Shown one piece after another: positions 1 through 9,774 of a stretch of 64,000 bases of DNA. The position numbers were made by a program, and so were the translations under genes. The notes beneath the pieces were generated by a model, which saw only the letters and a list, made by a program, of their open reading frames with translations, was not told where the DNA came from and ran no database searches. Source of the DNA: Kappaphycus alvarezii (taxonomy: Eukaryota; Rhodophyta; Florideophyceae; Gigartinales; Solieriaceae); NCBI GenBank assembly GCA_002205965.3, contig NADL03000664.1:367913-431912 (forward strand), read 5' to 3'. The stretch's first letter is position 1. Every line of letters starts with the position of its first letter.

Positions 1-780
1 TTTGAACTTTTTGTCGATGAACTTGTTCATCACCACAAATCCCTTCTTTTTGCTGCGAATCTCGGTTTGATGAATTATGGAGCCCGTATCTGGGAGGTGC
101 CTTGCTAAAAGAGAATTTTTAATGGTCTTCTGGTTCTCTTCCTTAATCCTCTCGTATAACTCAAAGTAACTTGCTTGAAATCAGTCACTAACCCCTTCCA
201 AGATATTCCACGCCACTTCAGAAATGACACATTCTATACTAACCGGACACTCCTCATGAGTATCCATACCGATTAAAGACACCGTAGTGCTAAGCCTGGA
301 GTCTATTTCGTGATCTAAACCTCCTGTTACTTCCCCGCACGATATGAAATTCATGATCTTGGCTCCATAAAGCTCTTGGGCCTCGAAGAAATTCAGCTCG
401 ACCGATTCCAACTTCCCATGTTCGTACCCTCCGAAGAAAACCTTGAACAGGATGCCTTTTATCTCGTCTCTAACATCTTGAGGATTCATAATTTTGATTG
501 TATCAGGGCATCAGAAAAGCGGAAAAAACTTCTTTTGCTGACATCAGCACCGATTTTGGAAAATGTGAAGTACTAGATGGTCTTCAAGAATCCTTCTGTC
601 CATTGATCCTCTGATGAGGAAGGGGAAAGTAGTACGAACGCTTTCTTGTTGTCTTTGATATAAGCTGGAATCAATGTGCTCTCATAAACTGTTAATTTTG
701 AGCAGTTTGTCTTGATTGCGTCATCCTAATACTCTATGTAGAGATTTTTGGAGACGTCAAAGTCGTTTTCCCTTCGTCTG
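1..780 (-). pseudogene. Decayed protein-coding gene of unknown family, running off the window
   Basis: The clearest block is a 102-codon minus-strand frame from ATG at 489 to TGA at 183-181. Beyond that TGA the same frame stays open for another 60 codons to the window edge, with ordinary coding composition (FELYERIKEENQ, RSKKKGFVVMNKF). Upstream, from about 780 to 490, a second minus frame reads as protein (for example STLIPAYIKDNKKAFVLLS and FSKIGADVSKRSFF) but is cut by TAG, TAG and TGA and ends one frame away from the 102-codon block. I read this as one AT-rich gene with several stops and at least one frame change. I do not recognise the family. A normal short gene plus chance open frame is the alternative, but the extended protein-like composition argues against it. 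Confidence 0.5.
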
Positions 781-1079
781 TACTACCAGAGATGGGCCAA
801 GTCTAGAAAGCTCTGTCTGATCTGAATCAACCTGGTTTCCAGACGAATGCGGTACGCAGCTGGGGGGAGGATCGTACAACTATCGCGAGGGAAAGAGCAA
901 GCTGATTGAAAAAACGCACAGCTGGCAGGGAACGCGCTAGAACTAGCGTAGAGTACGCAAGAGCGAACCTCGGCTCGCTGAAGGAAATGCAGGCGGATGC
1001 GTGGAGCCATGCGTGCCGAGAAGGAGAGAAGGAGCGGGAGTGCTTAGGGGTCTGAGAGTCCGTTAGGTGCACTGCACTG

Positions 1080-2790
1080 CTTTAAGTACGGAAATCTTCA
1101 CTCCATTCAAGCATCGAGTCGCGAGAGTGGCTACCTATCCGTCTATTACGTATCATGAAGGTCGTTGGGGATGGTGAACCCAGCGCGTCGAAGGCTAGTG
1201 GCACACGCTTACATCATAGCCTTGATCGTCCTGGCACTGCTTCACCAGAAATGCTGCCAATTTGCTGGCAAGATCCCTGTTCTTCCGTCGGTCCGCTGCA
1301 TTGGCAACAGCACGCGCAATACGTGCTTCCATGGACAACAGGGCTCTCTCAGAATAGTGACGTTACTGTGACGTCTTACGCCACAAGGAGAGGCGGCGAG
1401 GGCGGGAGGCTTCAGACCACGGGTGCTCTAGGATGTCGGCAGGCCGTGCAGTCGGTGCGGGAAGTAGAATGTTTTCCTCGTGTTGAAAGACGACCGCCGT
1501 GCGTTGGACATCTATCTGCCAAATATCTTTCTTACGTATTGCCGCCTAGTTCCTTGCATGAATCTGCTGCGTGGTCTCCAAGCTGGTCTATGGGCCTGAT
1601 GCACTCCGCCACCGCAGCGGCGCAGTGTCATCAACCACAGAACTCCCAGGTGCCGACGTAGCATCACCGTCCGGATGTCCTCATGCGTTCGGCTAGCCGC
1701 CGACGGGTATGCAGTGAGGAAGGATGCGGCATGCGTCTCTATGTACCATTGGCGGCCGATAATCCGCCAATGGTAAAGAGAAACGCATGATTTCGCCTCC
1801 GAATGCAGCGTGGAGCTTGCAACCCCGCCCAATGATCATCTTACCAGAAGAGCTTGGTCTGCGACTCGCACCAAGCTCCACACAGAATGCTGTGAATAAT
1901 ATGGGGCTTGGTACCGAGGCTAGCCGCTGTCAATACTTCTGGAATTCCACCATATCTGTCGGAGAGGCTCGGATGGAGTCGCCGGACAAACTCGACGAGT
2001 TGGCTATCCACGTGCGCTTAACGTGGTGCACAACACGCAACCGCACCAAGCTCGTGGGGGATCTCTCCCTCCGTCCCGAAGAGCGGTTGAAGTCGTTATG
2101 CGCATCCACTTTGACGAGTGCGTGGCCCTCCTCTTCAGCTTCGCTTTAAACCAGTATCCGGACTTTGTGAACAATGGAGTCTAGCCCGCAAAGCAGCACA
2201 CTTCGTTGGCCCTTTTCAAGTGGGCGAGATATTCCCTCGTGCCTTCCAATGCATGTAGTAGGGGAGCTGCTTTGTCACCAGTCGCCGCAGGGCCGTCTCA
2301 ATTGCAATGGGGCGGATCTTACCAGGCCAGGGTTGGATAGGCAGCAGCGTCGCAGAGGAGTTAAGAGGGACTGTCTCACTTGGGGGGAGTCGACATGGGC
2401 ATATTTCGTCGCAACAGCCGTTAGCACCGAGGAGTCCGTCACCCTAGCTTCGAGGCTCACCCTTATGTTGGCCAGCAGTTGCAGAAGCCACGGGGACATT
2501 CTGTCGGGGCCCGGTGCAGAGTTTTGGGCTCAAGCGTTGGACGACGCGAAGAACCACTCCCTCAGTGCTGTCTAGTGGTGGCGGTAGGTCCCGCCCCAAC
2601 GGCTCTGTCTGGGGACTGCGGAGCTGGGTGCAGAATTCGCAGGCTATTGATAATTTATGGTCACGGATGCCAGCAAAGCGAGACTGATGCAGGGTGCGCA
2701 TTGCTCGATCGCATTGCGCATCTGCAGCGGGGTGAGCCACTTGGGGGTGAATGGATAGGAATTCTGACGTTGGACAATAACGCAAGTTTG
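1080..2790 (-). mobile_element. Ancient, heavily decayed REL-type LINE relic
   Basis: Several minus-strand pieces align, in order, with the LINE proteins at 24-28 kb and 44-46 kb. At about 2730-2560 a stretch with RAMRTLHQS, PQTEPLGRDLPPPL and VQRLSP matches RYGKAMRSLHN, PPRPITPIP and RRLSRDTAAGPDRTP. At 2499-2275, MSPWLLQLLANIRVSLEA matches ARWFHLLVQTPVSPEAG. At about 2060, VDAHNDFNR matches RT motif A (VDANNAFNR). At about 1660, MLRRHLGVL matches MLRRHLGLPVYDD. At about 1420, ADILEHP matches the endonuclease PADIL motif, and at about 1190 LAFDALGSPSP matches LAFDSLGAPSP. The motif A to zinc-knuckle distance is too short for an intact RT, so part has been deleted. Many stops and frame changes show great age compared with the fresh copies further right. 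Confidence 0.7.
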
Positions 2791-2849
2791 TTCATGCCGT
2801 ATAGCACAGAGGATTTGATTTTCGTTTTGAAAAGAGGATTGTGAGGACT

Positions 2850-4150
2850 GTAAGAACTTTTGGTAGTTTGCAGGGATGCTGGGAAGCAGTCAATGGCATT
2901 ACTCAGTATGATATCATTTTGATGAAGACGGTGGTCACGGCATACTAAACGGACTACTCTTGATCGTAGGAATGAAGCGTACTGCAGAGAAGTTTGAAGC
3001 GAGTGATACGAGTAGTGTTTGGGTTGGTCACAAACTTTCGGAGGGTCGGTCATCGGAGGGAAGGTTTGGGTAAATCACTGATGAAAATGAATGGTTGGCT
3101 AGGTCCCCTTTTTCTACCTGGTCGCTACACCAAGAAAATTGTTGGCTCGTCGCCGGTCATTCACTTGAGCACCTATAAGGGACTGATGAAAGAAAGGAAG
3201 GTGGAGCGGCAATGACAGGGCCGACCGCCGGGTACGTATTAGTCTGACGACAGAGTGCCCCTCTCTCAGCAACGGCACTGCATGGGCGGTCCCTCAGCGG
3301 GGCAGGAGCTAGGAAATGGAAATGCTGGGCCATCTTGCACGGGCGTGCAAAATTCTCGAAAGCGTACAGTACATGTACTGTCGCACGATTCGCACTGCAG
3401 CTGAATCAAACTGCGGATCAGCAATTCCTGAATTCAAGCCACCACGAGAATGATTGCAACGGTGGCAGGAAACATTTCTCCCAAGGGTCGCGAAAATCGC
3501 AACAGTCTGATACTTGCAACCCCAAATGCCAGCGCCCCGACGTTAAGAAATGAAATTAACACCTGTACAGAAATTGACGAGTCACACTTCATTTGCTCCT
3601 GTTTGACGCTGTCAGCAAGTCACTGAGGGAACAGTCCCATGAGCAGAGCGCGAAAGTGCTAGAGATTAACAATCGGGCCACAAAGCGCGCCCTGTAGGCA
3701 AAGGTCGATGGTTGAGCGTACAGGACCTTTCCACTCGCCCTTCAAGGGTGCTGCAGTACTGCACGATACCATAAGAGATCAACAAATACTAAGAAACATG
3801 CAACTCATTCCAACATTGGCGGGAAAGCTCCTCCCCCCTCGACCAACGAAAAGTCCACGTTCCGCCCAGTGCCGCACCACGTGCAAAAGACCCCTAAAAA
3901 ACTGCATTCACTACCACAGTACAGTACAGTACAGTACAGTACAACTAAAAAAAATGGCGGTTTATAGCGCACAAATCCGCCGACACGACAGTGACCATTT
4001 GCCACGAAACACTACTGCCAAGTCACCGGTCGCCAATTCCTCATTCCCTCACCTGTTTAACCCTCGCCACCTCCCCGCTGGCCACCTTTTCACCAAAGCC
4101 CTGCCCCATCATCACCACCCTTCCACACCTCAGTGCATGCCGTCGTCAAT
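2850..4150. other. Intergenic stretch with ACAGT repeats, no gene recognised
   Basis: No open frame here looks like protein. The stretch holds a palindromic TACAGTACATGTACTG at about 3365-3380 and a pentamer tandem repeat (ACAGT, about five units) at about 3915-3942, roughly 210 bp before the H3-variant start codon. The last 150 bp before the start codon are rich in C and T on the plus strand. Confidence 0.5.
3915..3942. repeat. (ACAGT)n microsatellite upstream of the H3 variant gene
   Basis: About five head-to-tail ACAGT units. The same TACAGTA core recurs upstream of other host genes in the window and in LTRs, so it may be a promoter-associated motif rather than a random microsatellite. 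Confidence 0.8.
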
Positions 4151-4782
4151 ATGCCACCGCGCACCCCGCGCACCCCGCGCACCTCTAATGCTGTTCGATC
4201 CCACGTACCCCAGCCTCTGTTGGCGGCTCACGCAATCGACGAGTCACGAGAAAAAGTCTACCCCCTCCAGCGTGTCGTATCGCCGGAACAACCGCCGCCT
4301 TTGGTGAGAAATAGGAGAAGTCTTCCCAAGCCGCGTCGCTTTCGGCCGGGTACAAGGGCTATCATGGAGATTCGAAAGTATCAACGAAGTACCAACTTGT
4401 TGTTGCGTAGATTACCCTTTGCTAGGTTGGTCAAGGAGGTGACGGCCGATTTTCATGATAAGCTTCGGTAGGTTGTTGTCCTGTTTGGTTTGTTTTTGGT
4501 TTGTTTGTAGGGTGTTCTGAGGAGTGTTTGAGTGATACTGACTTTATGGAGTGATGTATTTGTACTCGTTGATTTGTGGTGCATGTGTGTATCATTCGGA
4601 TCAGGTGGCGAGTGGATGCGTTGGAGGCGTTGCAAGTCGCGTGTGAGGACTTTTTGGTGGGTATCATGGAGGATGCTAATCTGTGTGCTATCCATGCCAA
4701 AAGGGTTACCATCATGCCCAGAGATATTCACCTGGCCAGGAGAATTAGGGGCTTACGAGACGATCCGTCCGGGCACTTGTAA
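4151..4782 (+). CDS. CENPA: Centromeric histone H3 variant (CENP-A/CenH3-like), two exons
   Basis: Exon 1 is 4151-4467 and exon 2 is 4605-4782, joined inside an Arg codon, giving about 164 residues. The start chosen is the first ATG; an upstream GTG in frame is not a likely eukaryotic start. Exon 1 ends in a histone fold start ([20 protein letters not shown], then [15 protein letters not shown]). Exon 2 carries alpha-2, loop 2 and alpha-3 ([19 protein letters not shown], then [17 protein letters not shown]). The N-terminal tail is Pro/Arg-rich with a PRTPRT repeat and lacks the canonical H3 tail (ARTKQTARKS). A Trp (about residue 107) replaces the Phe of canonical H3 at the end of loop 1, as in CENP-A. 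Loop 1 itself is not lengthened, which is unusual for CenH3. It should act in the centromeric nucleosome that founds the kinetochore. A divergent non-centromeric H3 variant is the alternative. Confidence 0.85.
4468..4604 (+). other. Spliceosomal intron in the CENP-A-like gene
   Basis: Starts GTAGGT and ends TCAG; 137 nt, with stops in the exon frame. Removing it joins the Arg codon exactly where the H3 fold continues (KLR then W), so the boundaries are well supported by protein homology. It is the only intron I can place with confidence in the window. Confidence 0.85.
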
Positions 4783-5634
4783 ATATTCGCATGCGGAAGC
4801 ATTTGACGCTGCGTGCCAAAGGCCAACCAACATCCATGATATGTACTAGCAACAACGGATTTGTAAAGAAGACCGAGGTGTCATTTGTTGCTGTTTCTTT
4901 CGTGAAATCGATCTCTCTGTTCCTTTGGCGAAACGACTGTTCGTAGGCTCTCAAACTGACGCCGTGAATATATCCAAGGTTGTTCATTGATCGCTAACGA
5001 TTGTAGAGGGGGCTGCACTGTCCAGTTTCCTGAAACGAGTGCGGTATCAAGATAACGAAGCGTGTGAAAGCTGCTGGTTTCCAGTCGGTTTCTACGGCTA
5101 TGGCACCCATGCACAATGATGCGATTCCTCCATTGGGCGCCGACATTTGGCCTGGGGCAGGTGCATCCAGGGCCGAGAATCTAGGCCCACACGAGTATCT
5201 AGAAACCTGGAGTGCCAGCGGTGCAGCGGTATAATCTTTCTGACCGTTGCCCTAGACGTTGAGATGTGTTGGTCTGGACCTGAACTGATGGCAACCTTGA
5301 AAGCGCTGGGTGGGACTGAGTCTAGGTTTGTCCAGCACATGCAGCACAGACTTTATTCCATCATTTGGCCGCATTGAGGACGTCTATGATGACCCTACCC
5401 TAATATATCCGAAAATTTACGGAATTCCACGTCTTGCCTGTACCCCAGCAGCATTACTTTGGCCGAGTCCGCGGTGCGATGCTATTTTGCTCACGTGTGC
5501 CTATGATCTTCCGTCCGCCAGTTTCATAAAGCTGTACCGCAGAATCGGGCGACAACATGCGAGCCCTCCCTTGCATAACATTGCCGTCATCGTCAGCTAC
5601 AAGGTACATCTGCTAGAAACATCTACTACCTACC
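4783..5634. other. Intergenic, nothing recognised
   Basis: Short frames on both strands show no recognisable domain and no protein-like composition. It contains the promoter region of the downstream isopropylmalate synthase, but I see no clear TATA box. Confidence 0.4.
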
Positions 5635-7472
5635 ATGGTTGCACATCCTGCATTTTCCACATCTCTCCCCTTAACTTCCTCCTTCCCAAAGCACGTGGCT
5701 GCCTGCCTGCACCTCAATCATCCGGAGACCTCTTGTTCATCGTCCCTCTGGCGCCCGCTCACCCAGCCATGCATGGTTGAGCTTCGCGAGGCCGGCACCG
5801 CCCTCGACCTCATTCCCGTCAAACTACTCCCAAAACGGGTACCTACCAAGCATGACATTGCCACAGGGAGGGATCCAGAAAGAGTCAAGATATTTGATAC
5901 CACTCTTCGCGATGGTGAACAGAGTCCTGGCGCTACTCTAAGTGCCGATGAGAAAATGGTTATTGCCCGTCAGTTGGCCAAGATGGGAGTCGATATTATC
6001 GAGGCTGGCTTTCCGATTGCCTCTGATGGTGATTTTTCTGCCGTAAAAGAAATTGCGAAAACGTTGGCAACGAAGTGATCCTCCCATCATTTGCGGACTT
6101 GCGAGGGCCCTGGAAAAGGATATTACTCGTTGCTATGACGCAGTGAAGTATGCTGCGTTTCCAGGATTCATACATTTATCGCAACCAGCGATGTACATAT
6201 GGCTCATAAACTGAGAAAGAGTAGGGAGGAGGTTCTGCAGATTACGACCGATATGGTTACGTATGCCAGAAGCCTTTGCGAGGATGTCGAGTTTTCAGCT
6301 GAGGATGCAATTCGCTCTGACCCCGAGTTTTTGTCAAGTCTTCAGCAGGGCTATCGAGGCGGGCGCCACTACTGTTAATGTACCGGATACTGTTGGTTAC
6401 ACGACCCCTGCAGAGTTTGGACATCTCATTCGGTATCTCAGGAGCAATGTCAAGGGAATTGACAATGTCACTATTTCCGTTCACGGGCATGATGACCTCG
6501 GTATGGCCGTCGCAAACTTTCTTTCTGCCGTGGAGAATGGGGCCAGGCAGATGGAGTGCACGGTAAATGGGATTGGCGAAAGAGCCGGCAACGCATCTCT
6601 GGAGGAGGTTGTCATGGCTCTGCACGTCAGGCGCAAATATTACAACTCGCGCCTGGGCCGGGATCTTGAAAGTGAAGCACCGCTCACTAACATTGTTCAA
6701 AAGGAGATTTATCAAACTTCCCGAATGGTTTCCAATCTCACCGGAATGCTCGTGCAACCGAATAAGGCCATTGTAGGGGCAAATGCGTTTGCGCACGAGA
6801 GCGGCATTCCAAGATGGTGTGTTGAAGCATCGTCAAACTTATGAGATAATGGACGCACAATCCATTGGACTTGTAGAAAACTCGATTGTGCTGGGAAAGC
6901 ATTCGGGACGTCACGCCTTTCGCTCTCGCCTCAAAGACATGGGGTACGAGATAAGTGATGCGGAGCTAGAGCGTGCGTTTCTGAGATTCAAAGAGCTGGC
7001 GGATAAGAAGAAGGAAGTGTCTGATGCTGATATTGCGTCTCTTGTGAATGATGAAGTTCGCCTGGTAAAGGAGACTGTGCAGTTACGTCGTATTCAAGTG
7101 CAGTGTGGGGATCACTGCATTCCTACTGCAACAGTCACGCTGAACATAGTTGAGACTAATGAAGAGAGGACTGCGACCTCCATCGGCACAGGGCCGCTGG
7201 ATGCCGCATTCAATGCAATCAACAGGGTAGTCGACAATATTGTCAGTGTGAGCCTCATTGATTACAATGTCTCTGCAGTTTCGAAAGGTATCGACGCCCT
7301 CGGTGAAGTATCGGTGAGAGTACTGGATGGCGGTTCCGGACGGCAATACATCGGCGCGGCAGCAAACATCGATGTGGTGGTGGCGTCCGCGCAAGCTTAT
7401 GTGAACGCTGTCAATCGATGCCAGCTGAACAGTGAGATATCAAAAATCCATCCGCAATTTGGCAGTGCCTAA
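5635..7472 (+). CDS. LEU4/IPMS: 2-isopropylmalate synthase, probably plastid-targeted; reading frame interrupted
   Basis: First enzyme of leucine synthesis: condenses acetyl-CoA with 2-oxoisovalerate. From ATG 5635 (context ACCATGG) an extension of about 80 residues rich in Ser, Thr, Pro and Leu looks like a transit peptide. It is followed by the HMGL-type signature [14 protein letters not shown], the core piece [13 protein letters not shown], the metal-binding [13 protein letters not shown], the motif NAFAHESGI, and the C-terminal leucine-sensing domain ([14 protein letters not shown] to the stop). About 612 codons, normal for the family. The frame changes four times: near 6076, 6165, 6345 and 6812. 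Between breaks the protein is perfectly conserved and there are no other stops, and at 6812 the expected His codon is missing one or two bases. I favour sequencing indels over a true pseudogene; introns do not explain the breaks. Confidence 0.85.
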
Positions 7473-8040
7473 AGAGCGACATTACTTTGCCTTCTTACTT
7501 TTGACTAGTAGACAATGGCAATTGAAGAAGTATCGTTGCTTGAGTGGACTTAGTAAAGAAATGTCGCACATCAGCTCAAGTTATGCTGTAGTACTTTCCA
7601 CATCATGAAGTGGTTTGGTCACCACAAAAGCAGGAAACAGAAAGAGCGCCTTTGAAACGATCCACATGCATTACTGCATGCATTGTTAGAAACAGAATGT
7701 GATGAATGGGCAAAGGACGACGCGAGAGTACGTCGGGTTCGTAATCATCGAAATAGGAGTGGCTGGACAGAAGCTCGCAAACATCGGTTTGCATGTGGGG
7801 GGGGGGGAGGCAGGAGGGATTTACAGACAACGCGAGGAAATTGGGAGCAGCATGGATAGGAAGATACTCGAGAGCAGACGGGACGTGATAAGCGATAGGG
7901 AGCAGCGCTGATAAAGCAAGCGACCTGGGAGGCCGTGCCGATTGCTACTCTTGGTGTGGAATCCGTGGACACCGTGAGTAAGCGGCAGACGGAGTTGGGC
8001 CCCGGCGTCGGGTAAGATGGGGATGTGATGAGAGCGGTAC
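7473..8040. other. Intergenic, nothing recognised
   Basis: Downstream of isopropylmalate synthase. Contains a G tract at about 7798-7807. No supported gene on either strand. Confidence 0.4.
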
Positions 8041-8099
8041 ATGCTGTCACTTGAGTTTGATGGAACCAAAGTGCAAAGGGAGGGCTCCCTTCTTGTCCA

Positions 8100-8290
8100 A
8101 GGAACCGCACTTTGGCCAGCGGCCATCCGACTGCGGCCCCTGACAGAGCTCACCGAGACGCCCACCAGCCGCCTTGCGTGCGGTACAACTATCGTGTCCC
8201 CATTGAAAGCCGCGACCAGCAGCAAGGTCACCCATGTTGTAGGGGTCCCAGCTGAGATTGCTCACTGTGATGTGGTATGTGAGGCTGTGC
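8100..8290 (+). mobile_element. Short relic of a LINE endonuclease domain
   Basis: The plus-strand frame at 8041-8352 contains ACGTTIVSPLKA followed by VVGVPAEIAHCD. This lines up with ACDVTIVSPFKD and VGGAAAIAHRNK in the REL endonuclease of the LINE at 20.3-21.7 kb. Only this small part is recognisable; flanks have decayed beyond recognition. Confidence 0.55.
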
Positions 8291-8391
8291 GGATATTATC
8301 TCTGCGCCAATTCAAACTCCCCGAGGATCCAGTGCGCGCCCTGGGTTTTTAAGTTGTAGTGCAGCGCGTTTGACTCCTTTGACGCAACTTT

Positions 8392-8449
8392 CCATGCTGC
8401 TATGCGTTTCATTGATGGTATACGACACGCTGCTATGCGTTTCATTGAC
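8392..8449. repeat. Two-copy short direct repeat
   Basis: A unit of about 20 bp (CGCTGCTATGCGTTTCATTG and a near copy) occurs twice with about 35-bp spacing. No function can be assigned. Confidence 0.6.
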
Positions 8450-8919
8450 TGTAATATACACAGATTTGCCGGTCGGATCTTTGCAGGTCTAGGAAAATAC
8501 TGTTTCTCCAATACAGTATATGGTCATCCAATACCATGTCGGTCCTGCATCCGGCTTCCTGTCCCCTGCTGACGTTGTCATGGCGAAGATGCATATCCGG
8601 TTAGCTCGTAACAGTGAGCATGATTTCACTAGGACACTTGCTCAGAATCCCTAGCAAGTGACAATCACGGGACTCAAAAAACTACCTTACTACTTTCAAG
8701 GCGCATATGCAAGAATACGATACAGTAAGGGTTGCCCGCACTGAAAGGAAGGCAACTTTGTTCCGATGTGGCGTTAATTTAAAAAGGAAATTCGACAACT
8801 CTTTGCGTCGGTTGCACCGACTGCTTCCTCTAAAGTTATCTTGACGAGCTTGTTTACAGTAAGTAAATACTGTATATGAAGCGCGCGACCCGGTCATCTT
8901 GAACTGGCGAGCACCAGAG

Positions 8920-9774
8920 ATGCGTACGGCAATGGACAAAGTGCTCACGTTCACCGCGCCTGTTTCCATTCCCCGCTTGAAATCCACTGCCGGCACCAGA
9001 AACTCACAAACATGTCGCAGATCCAGGTTTTTCAGCACAGCTTCTTCGCCAGCGGCCGCTCTGATTCCCGCCTGGGAACGTGAGTACGAGAATGAACGGG
9101 GCCTTGTCTCTACATCGTATGAGACTGCCACAGTTGAAAGCGTAACCTCTGCCGGGGATGGTTTTCTAAGGATTGCAGTTGATACCTCAGTGACCGACGC
9201 GTCGGTGGGCTACAAGTCTGTGGGCCAGTTTCTGTTCCTGAAACCATGGGGAGATGAAGATGGTCGCATTGAACCTTGCTGCTTCACGCGTCCACCAGGG
9301 CAGGGAACCATGATGGACTTTTTCGTCCCGGAAGTAAGTGCAGTTGGCGAGGCCGCTCTCGCTGGTGAGATGTTGGAACTGAGTAATGTTATGGGCGATG
9401 GGTTTTCCGTTCAACAGAAAACAGAGGAGTTTATAGATGCCGACTGCGTCATGGCGGTATGCATCGAGCAATTTTGCTGGCCGGCCCTTTTGGCCTTGCG
9501 TCACGAAAAGAGACGAGCGATGATGTTTACTCTCGCCGAATCGGATGGCCCTTTTGGAGATGCAGTTGCGCAGTGGGCGAATGAGGGGAACGGCGCTCGA
9601 CAAGCGCTTTGCTATTGTGATGAAGACAGTTTGCTCGCAGGATTCCAAAAGGCTTTATCCTCCGAGAAAAATGTCGTAATCTTGTTAAGCGCCGATAAGG
9701 GTCTCTCCCTGGATGCGGAAAAGATTATTACAAGTCTGTCAAATGATAGAAAGTTAGTTACTTTTGTACCATAG
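8920..9774 (+). CDS. FNR-like FAD/NAD-binding oxidoreductase, organelle-targeted (PKIWI502-like)
   Basis: About 284 residues from the ATG at 8920 (a second ATG lies at 8932). The first 45 residues are basic and Ser/Thr-rich and include RRSRFFSTASS, a mitochondrion- or plastid-type presequence. A flavin-binding beta-barrel follows (ATVESVTSAGDGFLRIAVD, then GYKSVGQFLFLKPWG), then a nucleotide-binding half (CVMAVCIEQFCWPALLALRH to KNVVILLSADKG). The order and spacing resemble the plant family of FNR-like proteins known as fruit protein PKIWI502. The canonical RxYS FAD motif is not visible (CCFTRPPG stands in its place), so enzymatic activity is uncertain. TACAGTA/TACTGTA motifs lie 50-70 bp upstream. 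It is intact, unlike the neighbouring synthase. Confidence 0.6.
   Translation: MRTAMDKVLTFTAPVSIPRLKSTAGTRNSQTCRRSRFFSTASSPAAALIPAWEREYENERGLVSTSYETATVESVTSAGDGFLRIAVDTSVTDASVGYKSVGQFLFLKPWGDEDGRIEPCCFTRPPGQGTMMDFFVPEVSAVGEAALAGEMLELSNVMGDGFSVQQKTEEFIDADCVMAVCIEQFCWPALLALRHEKRRAMMFTLAESDGPFGDAVAQWANEGNGARQALCYCDEDSLLAGFQKALSSEKNVVILLSADKGLSLDAEKIITSLSNDRKLVTFVP

Noticed and set aside
181..183. In-frame TGA as a selenocysteine codon
   Set aside because: The same gene has other TAG and TGA stops and a frame change, so decay is simpler; no SECIS-like hairpin could be identified by eye.
1155..1661. 168-codon plus-strand frame
   Set aside because: It is antisense to the decayed LINE (endonuclease and zinc-knuckle pieces read on the minus strand here) and has no domain of its own.
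3901..3942. ACAGT repeat as a CRISPR-like or telomeric array
   Set aside because: The unit is a simple pentamer without spacers, and the context is a eukaryotic gene promoter region.
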